The position numbers and the translations under genes were made by a program. The notes beneath the pieces were generated by a model, which was given only the letters and a program-made list of their open reading frames with translations, did no database searches and was not told where the DNA came from. A stretch of DNA of 64,000 bases from NCBI GenBank assembly GCA_030159075.1, contig BROG01000642.1, positions 236,001-300,000 of the forward strand, in the 5' to 3' direction. Source of the DNA: Atrina japonica. Its lineage: Eukaryota; Mollusca; Bivalvia; Pterioida; Pinnidae. Below, in pieces: positions 48,141 to 60,137 of the stretch (the first letter of the stretch is position 1; each line of letters begins with the position of its first letter).

Positions 48141-48163
48141 TTTTTTTTTTTTTTTTTTTTTTT
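48141..48163 (+). repeat. Poly-T run
   Basis: Twenty-three T just after the TTAA element. Confidence 0.95.
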
Positions 48164-48556
48164 GATATGCTGAAGCAATTATGATGCAGGGCTTTACATT
48201 TATGTTTTTTGTCAATGTTGGGGGAGGGGATTAGGTTCATGGTTTCAATTTATATATGAAAGACAAAGCCTTTTCTGATTGGTTGATGGAGGAACAGTAA
48301 CTTCTGTTTATAAGTCACACAGGTAATTATTATCCATGGCCTCCTTTTTGCAAGGCAAACATTCTAAGTATATGTACTTCCTGGAAGGGGGTGTCAGTAG
48401 GAATTTTTTTTTCAGGGTTTCTCAGAAAGTCCTGAACAATTTAATCTGGCTGCGATGACCAGATTTGTGCTTAGTTTGAGCTGTGCTAGTATAACATTGA
48501 CCTAAGTCTAAAGGCCACTTTTGACATATACCATGTTGGACGCAATATAGTTTATA

Positions 48557-49180
48557 TAGATCTGGACTCACTTGACCAGTGCTCGAACGGGAACAGTGCT
48601 CGAACACTTCACAAATTTATTTTTTCCTTGTCTATACAAATGAGGCTGATCAACCAAAGGGTGACAAAATTATGGGTAATGATCTGACTTATCAACCTCC
48701 TGGTTAGAAGAATTCTATTCTAGTGACATAACTAAAATCTTCTGCAGACGATACTTCATGCCAAAATGGAACCAAAAATTGTTGAAAATTTGAGTCGCAA
48801 ACATGGGTTTATATCGTTCCAACTTTAACCATGTTAATGTACCTGAAAATAAATATTACTGCACACTTAAAACAGAAAGCAGTTTTAATATCATGTATCA
48901 ACTGAAATATAACAAAAATTTGCATATACTATTGATTTTTTTGTGGTGTTCGTGCACTGTTCCAGTCCAATGCCGATTTCCACCATAACAGTGATGTCAT
49001 GTGATCAGCTGCCAAAAATACATTTGAAAAGTTACATGGTTCAAACATTACGGAAAATACTCAACTTGTGTCTGTCATAACCTCAAAATTTATTTACTTT
49101 CATCAGTGCAATATCTGGGATATAAATTATGAAAAATTGTGTTTTTTGTTCGAGCACTGGTCAAATGAGTGTAGGCCCCA
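48557..49180. mobile_element. TIR element (about 0.62 kb)
   Basis: 'cacttgaccagtgctcgaac' at the left is inverse to 'gttcgagcactggtcaaatg' at the right. Extra 'cagtgctcgaaca' and 'gttcgtgcactg' copies lie just inside. No frame of interest. Confidence 0.65.
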
Positions 49181-50025
49181 GCAACAGAAGAATGTCGATA
49201 GGTGTCCAATAACATTTACTTTACCATCGTGCCGTACATGTATAAAGAATTTACATTTACATTAATTTGACTATTTATAGGGTTAAATAAGCATCCACCC
49301 CTCTTTCCTATTTTTTGTAGTACTCTTAATGGGTGGAATGTAGCAATCATCTTGTGAGTCTGCATTTGATAGCTACTTAAGGCTTTATACAGACACACAA
49401 AAGTGAAATGTCTGAATTGTTTTATATCCTAAACGTATAGAAACTAATTGTTGTTTTTTTTTGTCTATTACTGTCACGTTTAAGTTGATTGTCAGTATTG
49501 ATATAACCATGGTTATAGTCTAATGGCTGCAACACTTTGTCAAATATTCACGTTTTGTAGCGTGATTATTTACAATATTGGTCATCTGTTACGTATTCCC
49601 CAACATTTATCTAATTATTATCTGTTTAACTTTGTTAAGAGTTAAACATACATTTCTATTTATCTTCTATTTACCGCCAACTTCCAATCATTATCTCTGC
49701 GACATGATATTGAAGATATAATATTGACATTTTTGTTTTGTTTTTGTTTTGACAAAACAGGTGCTAGGTGTTTGTTGCTTGATATCAATTTCACACTTTA
49801 TATAACTGTTCAGTCAATTCAAGATCCTGTTGTTAGATTTGTGACAATGGGTCATAGGCCCCTACCTATATGTAAGACATCTTTGATACTAGTAAATAGG
49901 GTTCACCATAAGTTGACGATACATATTTCTGACAGGAGCATTGCCTATACCCTGTCTATTTTTGTAAAACGGTCAAAGGCTTAGGGTAACCCTATTTTAA
50001 TGTCTGTACATATGTAATAAGCATT

Positions 50026-50246
50026 CTAACTCATCAAGCCTTGAAGTCACATTTGGACCTGCCCATAAGGCATTTCAAAGAATGGTTAAGTCCACTGCGA
50101 GAATTCAGGGTTGTATAATTTAGAATGATAATTTTACAATAATTTTACATGAAATATTAACTTGTTCACTCCTAAGTATGACAGTAGATCATACTATCTA
50201 TTGATTTGGGTGAGTCTAAATGTGACCACAGGGGATGATGAGTTAG
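50026..50246. mobile_element. MITE R2 (221 bp)
   Basis: Left 'ctaactcatcaagccttgaa' plus 'gtcacatttggac' is inverse to right 'gtctaaatgtgaccacaggg' plus 'gatgatgagttag'. The arms are about 38 bp. Confidence 0.82.
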
Positions 50247-50311
50247 TATCAGAAATTACCAAAACAAACACAGGCTTATGCTGGTTCCTATGTAAATCAA
50301 TGACCAAATTT

Positions 50312-50698
50312 CAGTAAAACTTGCTTTAGTGACCACCTGTGTATAAAGACCACCTGGTAACAAAGACCATTTTTTGCTGTCTCAAATTCTGTCTTTTCGT
50401 TGGTCAGAGTTATCTCCCATGTCAGCAGGTATCGATTGTGATATCATGTCTTTACATGAGAAAACATCATTTTCACACAAACATATGACATCATAATTGA
50501 TAACTTTTCTCATTTTACACACAAAAAAATGACATCACAATCGATACCTGCTACAAGGTGTGGTAACCGTGGATAACGAAAATACCTAATAGTACCATTT
50601 GTGTACAAATCAACCTTTATATATAAAGACCACCTCCCTATAAAGACCGGTTTTCTTGTGTCCCTAATATAAGGAGGTCATTATATACAAGTTTCACT
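50312..50698. mobile_element. MITE P13, split by MITE Q2
   Basis: Left part 'cagtaaaacttgctttagtg' to 'accattttttgctgtc' and right part 'tagtaccatttgtgtacaaa' to 'acaagtttcac' align end to end with P12 (reversed) once Q2 is removed. Confidence 0.85.
50386..50582. mobile_element. MITE Q2, nested in P13
   Basis: Inverse orientation of Q1: 'ttcgttggtcagagttatct' at the left and 'tggtaaccgtggataacgaa' at the right. Three 'attgtgatatcat/gacatcac' motifs inside. Confidence 0.8.
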
Positions 50699-50805
50699 AT
50701 ATTGTAAAAAGTGGTGTTAGATAAAAACAAGCAATTTTCAACATATCGACCAATGAAAAAATGCGAAACAATCATAATGCATAACAATGAAGGTTTCTTT
50801 ACTAA

Positions 50806-51062
50806 CTTGTGCCTCTGTTACCGAGTGGTTAGATCATTTTTCTTTAAGCCAACGATGTCTCTTACCCCTCATGTCAGTACATACTCAAGCCCTTATGGAA
50901 ACTAAGCTAATTTTGTGGAAAAGTATGCTAGTTTGTAGGGACCGCTGGTGATCTTTTCATCCATTATATTGTCAAATGGTTTCCTTGCTCGCTTTTGAAA
51001 ACTGGCGTCCATTATACAACTGAAAAATTCTCAAGTTTGACACAAAACAGCATTAAAACACA
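50806..51062 (+). mobile_element. SINE-B copy 6
   Basis: The head 'gcctctgttaccgagtggtt' keeps the tRNA-like A box. The body is diverged but 'aaactaagctaattttgtgg' and 'actggcgtccattatacaac' fit the family. Confidence 0.8.
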
Positions 51063-51175
51063 TTTTGGCATCGGAAAATTACAAGTTGTGAGTCTTTCGG
51101 ATGAGACGTTTAATACAAGGTCCCATTAGCAATGTAGGCGTGGGATTTTAAAATATCCGTTCTTAATTATCATAC
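51063..51175 (+). mobile_element. SINE-C copy 3 (middle part)
   Basis: 'gagtctttcggatgagacgt' and 'aaggtcccattagcaatgta' match the SINE-C body. It joins the SINE-B6 tail directly. Confidence 0.65.
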
Positions 51176-51544
51176 AAGTACATCCAGAACAGAGCAGTAT
51201 ATGTGACTTCTGTAGGCTTCTGTACCAGTGAAGCATACATTGTACTTGGCAGGATGTAAAATCACAGTAAACCAAACTAGTACACAATTTGATGACAAAT
51301 GGTCATTCTTGTCATTCATGACATTGGTCTCTCAAGATACCGTAGTTTTAACTGTACAATGTACATATACAATGTAGGTGCAGTTGTAGGTCTGTTATAT
51401 ACATGTATATGATCAGAATGGATTACATGCACATACACATATATGTACATTGTGTGCAGGAAAGTACATGTACATTGTATACTGGTATAAAAGATGAAGG
51501 ACACTAAACAATTCTTAATTGATTAATATGAACGTCCTTGATTT

Positions 51545-51775
51545 TCCAGTCCCGCTGGAACCCAAGCTGATTTTATGAGAAAGTCTGCCAGTTTACTTCT
51601 GTACATACATGTAGGTCAGATGTCTCATCCCAGGTACATTCTACATGTACATGTACATTGTAACACAGATCTCTCCTCTACCATTAAAAACTGGCCACTG
51701 CCATGTACATGCACATGTGTAACTAAATAATTGTTAAGTGTGGTCTAAAACACCATTCGAAAATAGTTCATAACA
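51545..51775 (+). mobile_element. SINE-B copy 7 (head missing)
   Basis: 'gtcccgctggaacccaagct', 'agaaagtctgccagtttact', 'ccattaaaaactggccactg' and 'attgttaagtgtggt' in order, with added ACATGT runs. Confidence 0.85.
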
Positions 51776-52438
51776 AAACGAACATCCTTGCTGCACCAAG
51801 GTATTTGTACAAAATTGACTGATTTTTAAGTACAGTTATCTATACCACCATCTATGCCAGAATCTCTATTTGTTAGCTGAATGTATAATCCATGACACAC
51901 CACATGCACAGGGTACATGTATATAAAAATTCTGCTTTAATCGTGCTAATTTACATAAAATATTATGTAACCAATATCACATCCCTGTTTTATACGATTC
52001 CCAAAGATGGTATTATCTATATATATGTATAGTAAATATATCAGTAATAGGCTCAGCATTGTAGATGTAGAGTTGATGGATTATGTTTTGTGTTTTATAT
52101 TGTACTTTTTATCAATTAGCATACAACAACAAAGATCATACAATATTTATTTGATTTGCAACCTACTGTATACTGCAGGTTGGTAGTCGTGAGATCAGAT
52201 TGTGTTAGCCAGATGTGAAATGCCAATCTTTCTTCAGTTTTTATAAATTTCTGCATGTATATGTACAAGCTAAGTCTACATGTAGATTACCAATAGAAAC
52301 AGGATGTAAAGTGATGACCACACATACTCACAGTCAAACATATACATGTATGTACACTGTGTACATGTATGTGTATGCATATTGTGTATATGATATGATA
52401 ATACGAGAATTTGTTATTAACATGTAGATGTCTACATG

Positions 52439-52690
52439 CAGGGTTCAACTTCAATGTTTGTCCGGTTGTCCGGGACAAGTTCGTTTTTTTAGTTCAGACA
52501 AGTAGATGTTACATCTCACAAAGGACAATTGAAATTGTTGAAGACAAAAATTAATTCAATAAAGATTATTCTTTTAAACACAAAATAATATCTTTGAATG
52601 TTACACTTGATTTTCGGACAAGTTAATTTTGCATTCAGACAAGTAGATTTCAGTACTACTTGTCCTGATTGGAAATTTTTTTACCCCTGA
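52439..52690. mobile_element. Dispersed repeat S2
   Basis: 'cagggttcaac' start, 'ttacccctg' end and shared 'ggacaattgaaattgttgaa', 'acacaaaataatatcttt' with S1, though one 'gtctgaat' block is deleted. Confidence 0.85.
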
Positions 52691-52996
52691 TATGTATATC
52701 TTCAAATTTTTAAAAATAGCCACTAATGGCAGTGTACATGTAGTAGCGGAGAGCTAATTGCTTGCTTCCTGAAAATCTGGTTTATCCTGGGACGTCAATA
52801 TCTTTAAGGAAAAAGACCATTTCTAAGCCTCAAGGCACTATATTTATGAAATCATAGGTGTTTTTAAACCAGACTGAAAAAAACAGTGCTAACCTCTTCA
52901 TTTGGTAAGGATCAGATCAAGTTGTGATATTTACATGGTTAAAGAAAAATAGGATAAAATTAACCCTCAGATATGGGAGCTGGTGGCCTGACTCAA

Positions 52997-53077
52997 AGCT
53001 GAGTCAGACCTGGGCCAAGCACAAAGAAGCTCGAGAATTCACTCAACTTAGTCTGAGAATATGCTCTTAAGTTGAGT
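52997..53077. promoter_or_regulatory. Two adjacent hairpins, the first with paired AP-1-like sites
   Basis: 'cctgactcaaagctgagtcag' minus its first base forms a 7-bp stem that holds TGACTCA and TGAGTCA, both AP-1 consensus sites. 'actcaactta' (53041) pairs perfectly with 'taagttgagt' (53068). A regulatory role is only a possibility. Confidence 0.35.
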
Positions 53078-54157
53078 AAACTTTAAGATTTACATGTAAG
53101 TAATTCTTTAGTTTTACGGTGCCAGGCCCCAAGATTTTTATATCACAACTTTTTAATACTATCTTTTACCAGCTTTTACGTGCTATTCTGATGTTTGTCC
53201 ATAGCGTAGGAATAAATTTATGGTCCTTCACCTACAGAGGGTATGTACCATTTTGTTGCATCATAATTTTTTTTTCCGCATCTTAGGGTGTAGACAAGCT
53301 ACACATACTACACACGCCTTGGCATCACAACGTTATTTAAAGATGTACCTGACTTCTTAGAAATGAGAATGCCGTGTATTTTAAAATGTTGCATCAGATT
53401 TTATTTACCGGTACTTGCATTAACATGTATTTGAAACATGGGGAAAAATCAACAAACTTGGATGTGTTTGGTAGAAAGGAACATCTCAACCATTGTGATA
53501 AGTATCTGAAAGTCCCATCCTTGAGAAACCCACAGATTGGAAAACCAGATTTTTACCACTCGGGTGGAGATTTCCTTATCTACATGTACTCCACATATCC
53601 ATGGATGTATGATTCTGCATGTATTAATCTTCAACAAAATGAAAGCTAGAATCCTGACAATAGATCTAGACTGATTCATGTTTTTTATCCTAATTTCTCG
53701 GTATTCCAGGTTTAAGAGAAAGTACATTGTTTGTGAATTCATGAATTTTATAAAACCCAAAAAGTGTATCTGTTGCTAAAAGAAAATCAATAAATCTTTA
53801 TTTGTATAACCCTTGTTACAAGTGTGCATAATTTGGTGATGAAGATCTCCATCAGAGGCAAATTACATTACTGTGGATTTTTTGTCAGCCTTCTGGCTGA
53901 TAGAATAAATTAATTCAGTTGATGAAAAATTGGAGCAAATAATTGGATATAATTGTGTGCTGAAACCACAAGGATGGAAAGGTTTTGCCAGAGTGAGAAA
54001 AGCAAACCTGAGGAATTATATGTTTTACTGTCGATTGTAGGGTATTTGTCATTTGACTTGTCAAATCAGACTTTTTTTTATTTGTTATCCTAGTTACCAT
54101 AGTAACCATTTATGATCAGTTTCTGTCCACTGTTGCTTTGGTATCTGTTGAACTGGG

Positions 54158-54395
54158 GCCCCTGTGGCCCAGTGGTTAAAGCATTACACTTCGAGCCATG
54201 AAGTCTCTAACTTCTGGTCAGTGCAGGGTCAAGCCTCGCTGTAAACCTAAGCTGATTTTTTGTGAGAAAGTTTGCCAGTTTACTTGAAGGCCGGTAAAAC
54301 AGGCAGTTCTCGCCTCCTTCATTAAAAACTGGCACCCACCATATAACTGAAAATTTGTTGATTGTGGTGTAAAATACTATTCACATTTAAAATCA
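54158..54395 (+). mobile_element. SINE-B copy 8 (nearly complete)
   Basis: 'ggcccctgtggcccagtggt' (A-box region), 'gaagtctctaacttctggtc', 'gagaaagtttgccagtttac', 'cattaaaaactggcacccac' and 'ttgttgattgtggtgtaaaa' in family order. Confidence 0.9.
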
Positions 54396-54952
54396 AAATC
54401 TGTTGGACTTATTCAGTTTCTTCAGGGGAAAAAAAAGAAACACTGGACATATTCTCTTTAAAGCTTGCATATCAACTTTTAAGCAATTTTTGATTTTGAA
54501 TAATAAAAAACAAAAAATAAGAAAAATGTTTTGAAACATTCTTGACTTTTGTTACTTCCGTTGGCAGACATATTTGCTCTGTGTCTTGAACTGAAAGTGA
54601 AACTCTCCCCACAAACTGATATAAAAGATAATTTTGTAAAATCAAGTAATCAATGTCAAGCTACAGTTGCACTGAAAAAGATGTTAAGTAATGATTTATT
54701 TTGAAAATAAATATTGATATCAACAAAGTCCATTTACTATCTGAAAATTTTGTCAGTAGATTTGCAGTCACATTAACTTGAAATGATTAGATATTCTAAA
54801 TGATTAGTCATTCAATAAGAATGTTATAATTCCTATATTCCATGAAAATGCCATCATAACAATTTGGGTTTTTATTGTATGTTTTCTTTTTTTGGGGGTG
54901 GGGGGGGTAGACATTTTTAAATATTGCATTTAGACATTACAGACATATGCTA

Positions 54953-55280
54953 ATTTCTCCAGTCTACTGGTAAAGCATTCAGTTTGAAATGGAAGGTCTT
55001 GGGTTGGATACTCAGAACTTGGTTATACCTAAGTCTTTAAAAAATGGAAGTGACTGTCCTGTTGTCAATCACTCAGCATTAGAAGTGAAACTCAGTGTCA
55101 CAGAGACGGGTCTTTCAAATGAGACTTAAAACAGAGGTCCTGTGTCACAGTGATGTGGCACATAAAACAACCCTCACTGCATTTGCTTCAGTCCTTAGAA
55201 CAGGTCAAAACTTATGGCATTTCACCTAAAGCTGGCGACATATCCATCATAATAGAACAATTCTTGGCAGAATGTAATAC
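54953..55280 (+). mobile_element. SINE-C copy 4 (nearly complete)
   Basis: Head 'ccagtctactggtaaagcat' and 'tcttgggttggatactcaga', body 'ggttatacctaagtctt', 'gtctttcaaatgagacttaa', 'accctcactgcatttgcttc' and 'ggcatttcacctaaagct', as in SINE-C2. Confidence 0.85.
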
Positions 55281-55298
55281 AACAGTAAAAGGAAACAG

Positions 55299-55302
<4 letters not shown>

Positions 55303-55389
<87 letters not shown>
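55303..55389 (+). repeat. (AT)n microsatellite with short (AC)n end
   Basis: A pure AT run of about 77 bp ending in ACAC. The Tyr/Ile frames on both strands here are artefacts. Confidence 0.97.
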
Positions 55390-56687
55390 ATGTTAGATAC
55401 AGTACTCTTAAAACATTGTCTTAAATTGATCATACATGTACATGTACATGTATATATATATATATTATATATAACTACTATTTAATTCTGCCGTGAATAA
55501 ACACCTAAGTTTTATTTCAATGCAAGTCTGCCAGAGAGCCTTCAGAGAAAATAATTTCATTTTCTTAATATACACTGGGAATTGATACTGCTTGGAATCC
55601 AAACAAACTTCAACCATGGTCTTATTTTGTACCAAGAGCTTTACAGTTCTAGTGTCGCTTGTCGTGTAATTATTTTTACTTGTATTCACCTGTATGTTTT
55701 TACACATTTATTGATTGGACATAGTGTATCAGTACATATCCTTTCCTGTATGTGTTTCTGTGTTTGACATTTAAGTTAGTCAATTCCAGGCAATTTCTGT
55801 AAAGATTCGTCAATTGAAACAATCGGTACCGATGATAACAAGAAAATTTGACACGACCATGTGACATTTGGATATTTGTCGTACTTGAATCGCCACACGA
55901 TGTGTGCATACTGCAGACAAAATTACCTTTAATGAAATCCAACCAATATTTGACGTTATTGCTTATTTGGTATTCAAATTCAAAGTAGAAATTATTGGAG
56001 ATTTTATTTTCAATTATTTAATTTTAGTTTAGAAATGTATTTTTAAAGGTTGGAATATAGCTAAACAGGACTCATTTGATATGAAAACCTAATGGCTATG
56101 GGTACATCAGAATTAAAATGAGTTGCTGCATCAGATTGCAGTGATAAACTGCTTCATATTCTTATATTCAGAATGGATCTGTTTTTCTGGAATTGATAAC
56201 ATGTCACATCTTTTCAGGGAAAAAATTGAATGAGAGATTACTGTGTGTTATAGGAGGATTATGCTGTAGAATCACTCGGACATTGGTCTATCTAAAGCTC
56301 AGTCATACTGATAAAATAACGGGGAAAAGCTGTGTGCTGTGTCGCAAAGCTGTTGAAATTATCATTGGGATATTATTGATAAATATATATGTCTATCAGC
56401 TGCTAAAATGACAGTAACACTTTGAAATTGAATGGAGAGCTCTAATTACCCCACCTATCAAGTGATTGCATTGCGGGAGTATTTATACTTGAGCTAAAGT
56501 GCTCATGCGTGTTCTGTCTATGTATGTACATGAGTAATGTATGCTGGGCCAGACTACCACCCGGGAGAACCCTACCCCACGCCGAGGATGCCGAACCTTC
56601 CAACAAATGTAGGATGGAACTCCATGCACTATTATCCATGTATGTATTGCTAAGTGTGGAGTGAATTTAATGTGTATTATCTGTTGT

Positions 56688-56780
56688 TCATGTGTGTGTG
56701 TGTGTAAGAGAGAGACAGAGAGAGAGAGATAAAGATGGAGAAAGACAGCGACAGACAGACAGTGAGAGTGTATGTGTGAA
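56688..56780 (+). repeat. Mixed (GT)n/(GA)n/(GACA)n low-complexity run
   Basis: A short GT run followed by interrupted GAGA and GACA blocks. Confidence 0.85.
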
Positions 56781-57011
56781 AGTGAACGAGAGTTATTTAC
56801 TTTTTTAATATTTTCCAACAGGATGCATAAATATAATATATGCTAAGCTGGACATTGATTTATAAAGGATTAATATTACATTAATTTCTATTTATGACCT
56901 GAATCCTGTTTCAGTGCTATTGATCATTTTGTGGTTAGTTTTTTTTTTATTTGTTTTGTTTTGTTTTTTTTGTTTTTTTTGGGGGGTGTATTTTTTGTTT
57001 GTTTTTTGTCT

Positions 57012-58220
57012 GGATTGCAAAGCAAGTCCGGTCTATAGATTGACGATGTCCGTCTGTCTGGCCATCAACATTTTGGTTAAATTTCTGTTTAACTCATTCA
57101 CCCCTGAAGACACATTTGGACTGGTCTAAGTTATTGATTTAGAGAAGAGTCTATTGTTTTTCAGGGGTTGATGAGTTAAGTAAATTCTCAGCAATTGATA
57201 GAGGTGCAGATTGTAAGTTACCTGTGGCACATGCATTTGAATTATGTGGATTCATGTGTCAAGTGCAATTGAATTATGTGGGTTTGAATCTTGGGTGATG
57301 GATCAGAGTAGTAATTGGGGAGGGGATCAACATTTTGGTTAAAGTTTCAGGTTGAAGCAAGTTCTGGGTATTGGATAGAGGTACAGACTTCAAACTTGGC
57401 CTGTAGATTACCTGTGACAAGTGCAAATGAATTATGTGGTGTTGAATGTTGGGGTGGATCAAGGTAGTAATTGGGGTAGGGATCAACATTTTGGTTAAAG
57501 TTTCAGGTTGAAGCAAGTTTTGGGTAATGAGTAGAGGTACAGCCTTCTTACTTGGCCTGTAGGTTACCTGTGGCAAGTGCAATTGAATTATGTTGGTTTG
57601 AATTTTGGGGGTGGATCAAACTAGTAATGGGGTGGAGATCATCATTTTGGTTAAAGTTTCAGGTTCAAGCAGGTTCTGGGTAATGGATAGAGGTACAAAC
57701 TTCAAACTGTGGCAAGTGCAATTGAATTATGTAGGTTTGAATTGGGGGGATGAACATTTTGGTTACAGTTTTAAGTTGAAGCAAGTTCTGGGTAATGGCT
57801 AGAGGTACAGACTTCAAACTTGGCCTGTAGGTTACCTGTGGCAAGTGCAATTGAATTATGTGCGTTTGAATTTTGGGGGCTGGATAAAAGTAGTAATGGG
57901 GGTCAGCAATGGATAGAGGTATAAACTTCATACTTGGCCTTTAAGTAGCCTGTGACACATGCAATTAAATTATATGGGGGTTGAATTTTGGGGGTGGATC
58001 AAAGTTGTAATGGGGGTGGGGATCAATATTTTGGTTAAAGTTTTGGTTGAAACAAATTCTCAGCAATGAATAGAGGTATAGACTTCATACTTGGCTTACC
58101 TGTGACAAGTGCAATTGAGTTATATAGGTTTGAATTTGGGGTAGATCAAGTAGTAATGGGGTGGGGACCAACATTTTGGTTTAAGTTTCAGGTTGAAGTA
58201 AAATTCTTGGCAATAGAAGA
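57012..58220 (+). repeat. Tandem repeat of 112-177-bp units, possible pearl-like core
   Basis: Units marked by 'tagaggtacagacttcaaac', 'ttacctgtggcaagtgcaat' and 'atcaacattttggttaaagt' start near 57199, 57376, 57532, 57688, 57800, 57914 and 58071. The leader 'gcaaagcaagtccggtct' and 'gatgtccgtctgtctgg' resembles the 5' flank of the 25479 element, so this may be another Helentron-derived element. Its right end was not found. Confidence 0.7.
57089..57179. mobile_element. Small MITE R3 (91 bp)
   Basis: 'ttaactcattcacccctgaa' at the left and 'ttcaggggttgatgagttaa' at the right are inverse with two mismatches. It lies within the leader of the tandem array. Confidence 0.82.
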
Positions 58221-59151
58221 CTTCATATTTTTATGATTATAAACAAAAGACTTTGATGAAAAGTGCTCGAACATTTTGACATTTGGTTTCAGGTAATTAA
58301 AATGCACCTAATAGTAAATAGTTCCAAACACATGGGCATTATACTTACGTCTAATTTACTGATTAGAGTTTATTTCGCAATCAGCATGTAAGCTTTTCTG
58401 ATCAGATTTTGTCTGTTTTTGTGTTGTGGTTATTGTTAACTTATTATATTTGTAACTTTCTCAAACAGTGGGACTAACTTGAACTAAACTAGGCACAAAC
58501 TACCCTTGGGGAAGATGATTCAAGTTTGTGGAAGGATCATAACTTATTCAAAGGGGAGATAATTAAGAATAAGTGGAAATATGATGGGTGTCTTGAAAAA
58601 AGTCTCAAGATCCACTGAATCATAAATCACAGAATTTATGCAACAGCTTCATTATATAAAGTCCAATCCACTTAATCACATACCTGATAATTGCATGTTC
58701 CTGTTTATTTTGTAAGAACTCAAAACACAAAACCATTTTCTATCTCTTATATGTTAAAAATTCCCTTTAATTACAATAGGTTAAACCAAGAATTCCTAAT
58801 AATTGCATAAGAATATTATGATATTATAATATATTATTATGGGGGGAAATGTATTAATTACAATAAAAAGTTCTACATGTATGTGGAAATACTGTTTTGA
58901 TAGAAATGAAGACATACATTGTACCAAACCATGTTTTATCATGGACATTTTGCTTTTATGACATTACTTTACCAGGCACTTACTAGTTAGTGTACGTAGG
59001 ATGTTTTAAATGAAAAGACTACCAGTAGTTGAACATAAATCATCATTGTTCACTAAAATACTCTTTTCCTGTTAATTGTATATTCCTGTTATTTACATAA
59101 TTTTCTCTGACATTTTGATTATGCAATTAAGAGGAACCCACTGTACATACA

Positions 59152-59425
59152 GAGACGGCCTGGCTCAATCGGCAGCTTGCTTGACTCTTGGTCAAGTTCA
59201 AATTCAAGTCCAGCCGGTGTAGGTCAGATTCCTGTCATTCTGATGAGACAGTAAAAACCAAGGTCCCGTGTCACAGTAGATGTCAGCACGTTAAAGAACC
59301 CTCACTGCTCAATGGCCATAAGTGCTGAGCATAGGCCAAACTTTGAAACCCTTCACCGACATTGGTGACGTCTCCATATGAGTGAAAGATTCTTAAGTGG
59401 GACGTTAAAACAACAATACAACAAA
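59152..59425 (+). mobile_element. SINE-A copy 4, full length
   Basis: Head 'ggcctggctcaatcggcagc', body 'gatgagacagtaaaaacc' and 'gatgtcagcacgttaaagaa', 3' end 'aagtgggacgttaaaaca'. A probable target duplication 'tgtacataca' lies at 59142-59151 and 59426-59435. Confidence 0.93.
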
Positions 59426-59574
59426 TGTACATACATGTACATGTAGCACAGGCTCAAGTTTGTTCAAACCTCAGGAGTCAGGACCATGATGAGGTCATAG
59501 TAATGGTCGAAATTTGGAAGAGATGAAAAATCAAGATAAACGCAAATTTAATTTTTCTCACATTAGTAAGATTA

Positions 59575-59701
59575 CAGTGAAACCAAGACCACCCCATGAC
59601 AAACTAAATGGGTCTCTCAAGGAGGTGGTCTCTCGAGGTGCCCAGTGTTTTTTGGTCTCCATATTACGTCTATGAGAGTTCTTTCAAGACAGGTTCCAAT
59701 G
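59575..59701. mobile_element. MITE P14
   Basis: 'cagtgaaaccaagaccacc' after TA, ending 'gacaggttccaatg' before TA. 'tggtctctc' motifs inside. Confidence 0.75.
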
Positions 59702-60061
59702 TACTATTTTAAGTGTTTTGAAATAATACTTAAATATAACTTATAAGTTGTCCAGATCTGAAAAAGGGAAAAGTCACTAGACTCCACCTCTGGACCTCAG
59801 GTTATTTTCCTAAAATTAATGTATAAGAGATATTAGATATTAGGTATTTTTGTTTCAGTCAGATTTATCTTTCTTTTGTCATTGTATTGTTCGAGGCGGG
59901 GTGGATAACGATAATTATGATGATTTTACACAGGAAAATTTGTTTTATGTGTCACTGTACTTGTAAAATGGTGAGAAAAAATATAAATTCTTGCCATGTG
60001 TTTTTACATACGTTTGTGTGAAAAACGTCCAGATCAAGTTTCACTAGACTCACATAATGTA

Positions 60062-60135
60062 TAAGATTTTATGACTAAAGATATGACACGATCGATACCA
60101 GCTGACATGGGAGATAACTAACAAAAAGACAGAGT
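60062..60135. mobile_element. MITE Q3 (one end only)
   Basis: 'atgacacgatcgataccagc', 'atgggagataact' and 'aacaaaaagacagagtt' match the right end of Q1. Confidence 0.65.
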
Positions 60136-60137
60136 TA

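Noticed and set aside
49724..49984. 86-codon plus-strand frame with an acceptor-like 'acaaaacag' inside
   Set aside because: No domain, no donor and no conserved motif that I recognise.
55150..55485. 111-codon plus-strand frame with a Tyr-Ile run
   Set aside because: It reads through SINE-C4 and the AT microsatellite.
56206..56411. Possible exon after 'cttttcag' that is open in MED15 phase for about 65 codons
   Set aside because: No donor, no recognisable domain, hydrophobic C-terminal text typical of AT-rich DNA, and no MED15 similarity.
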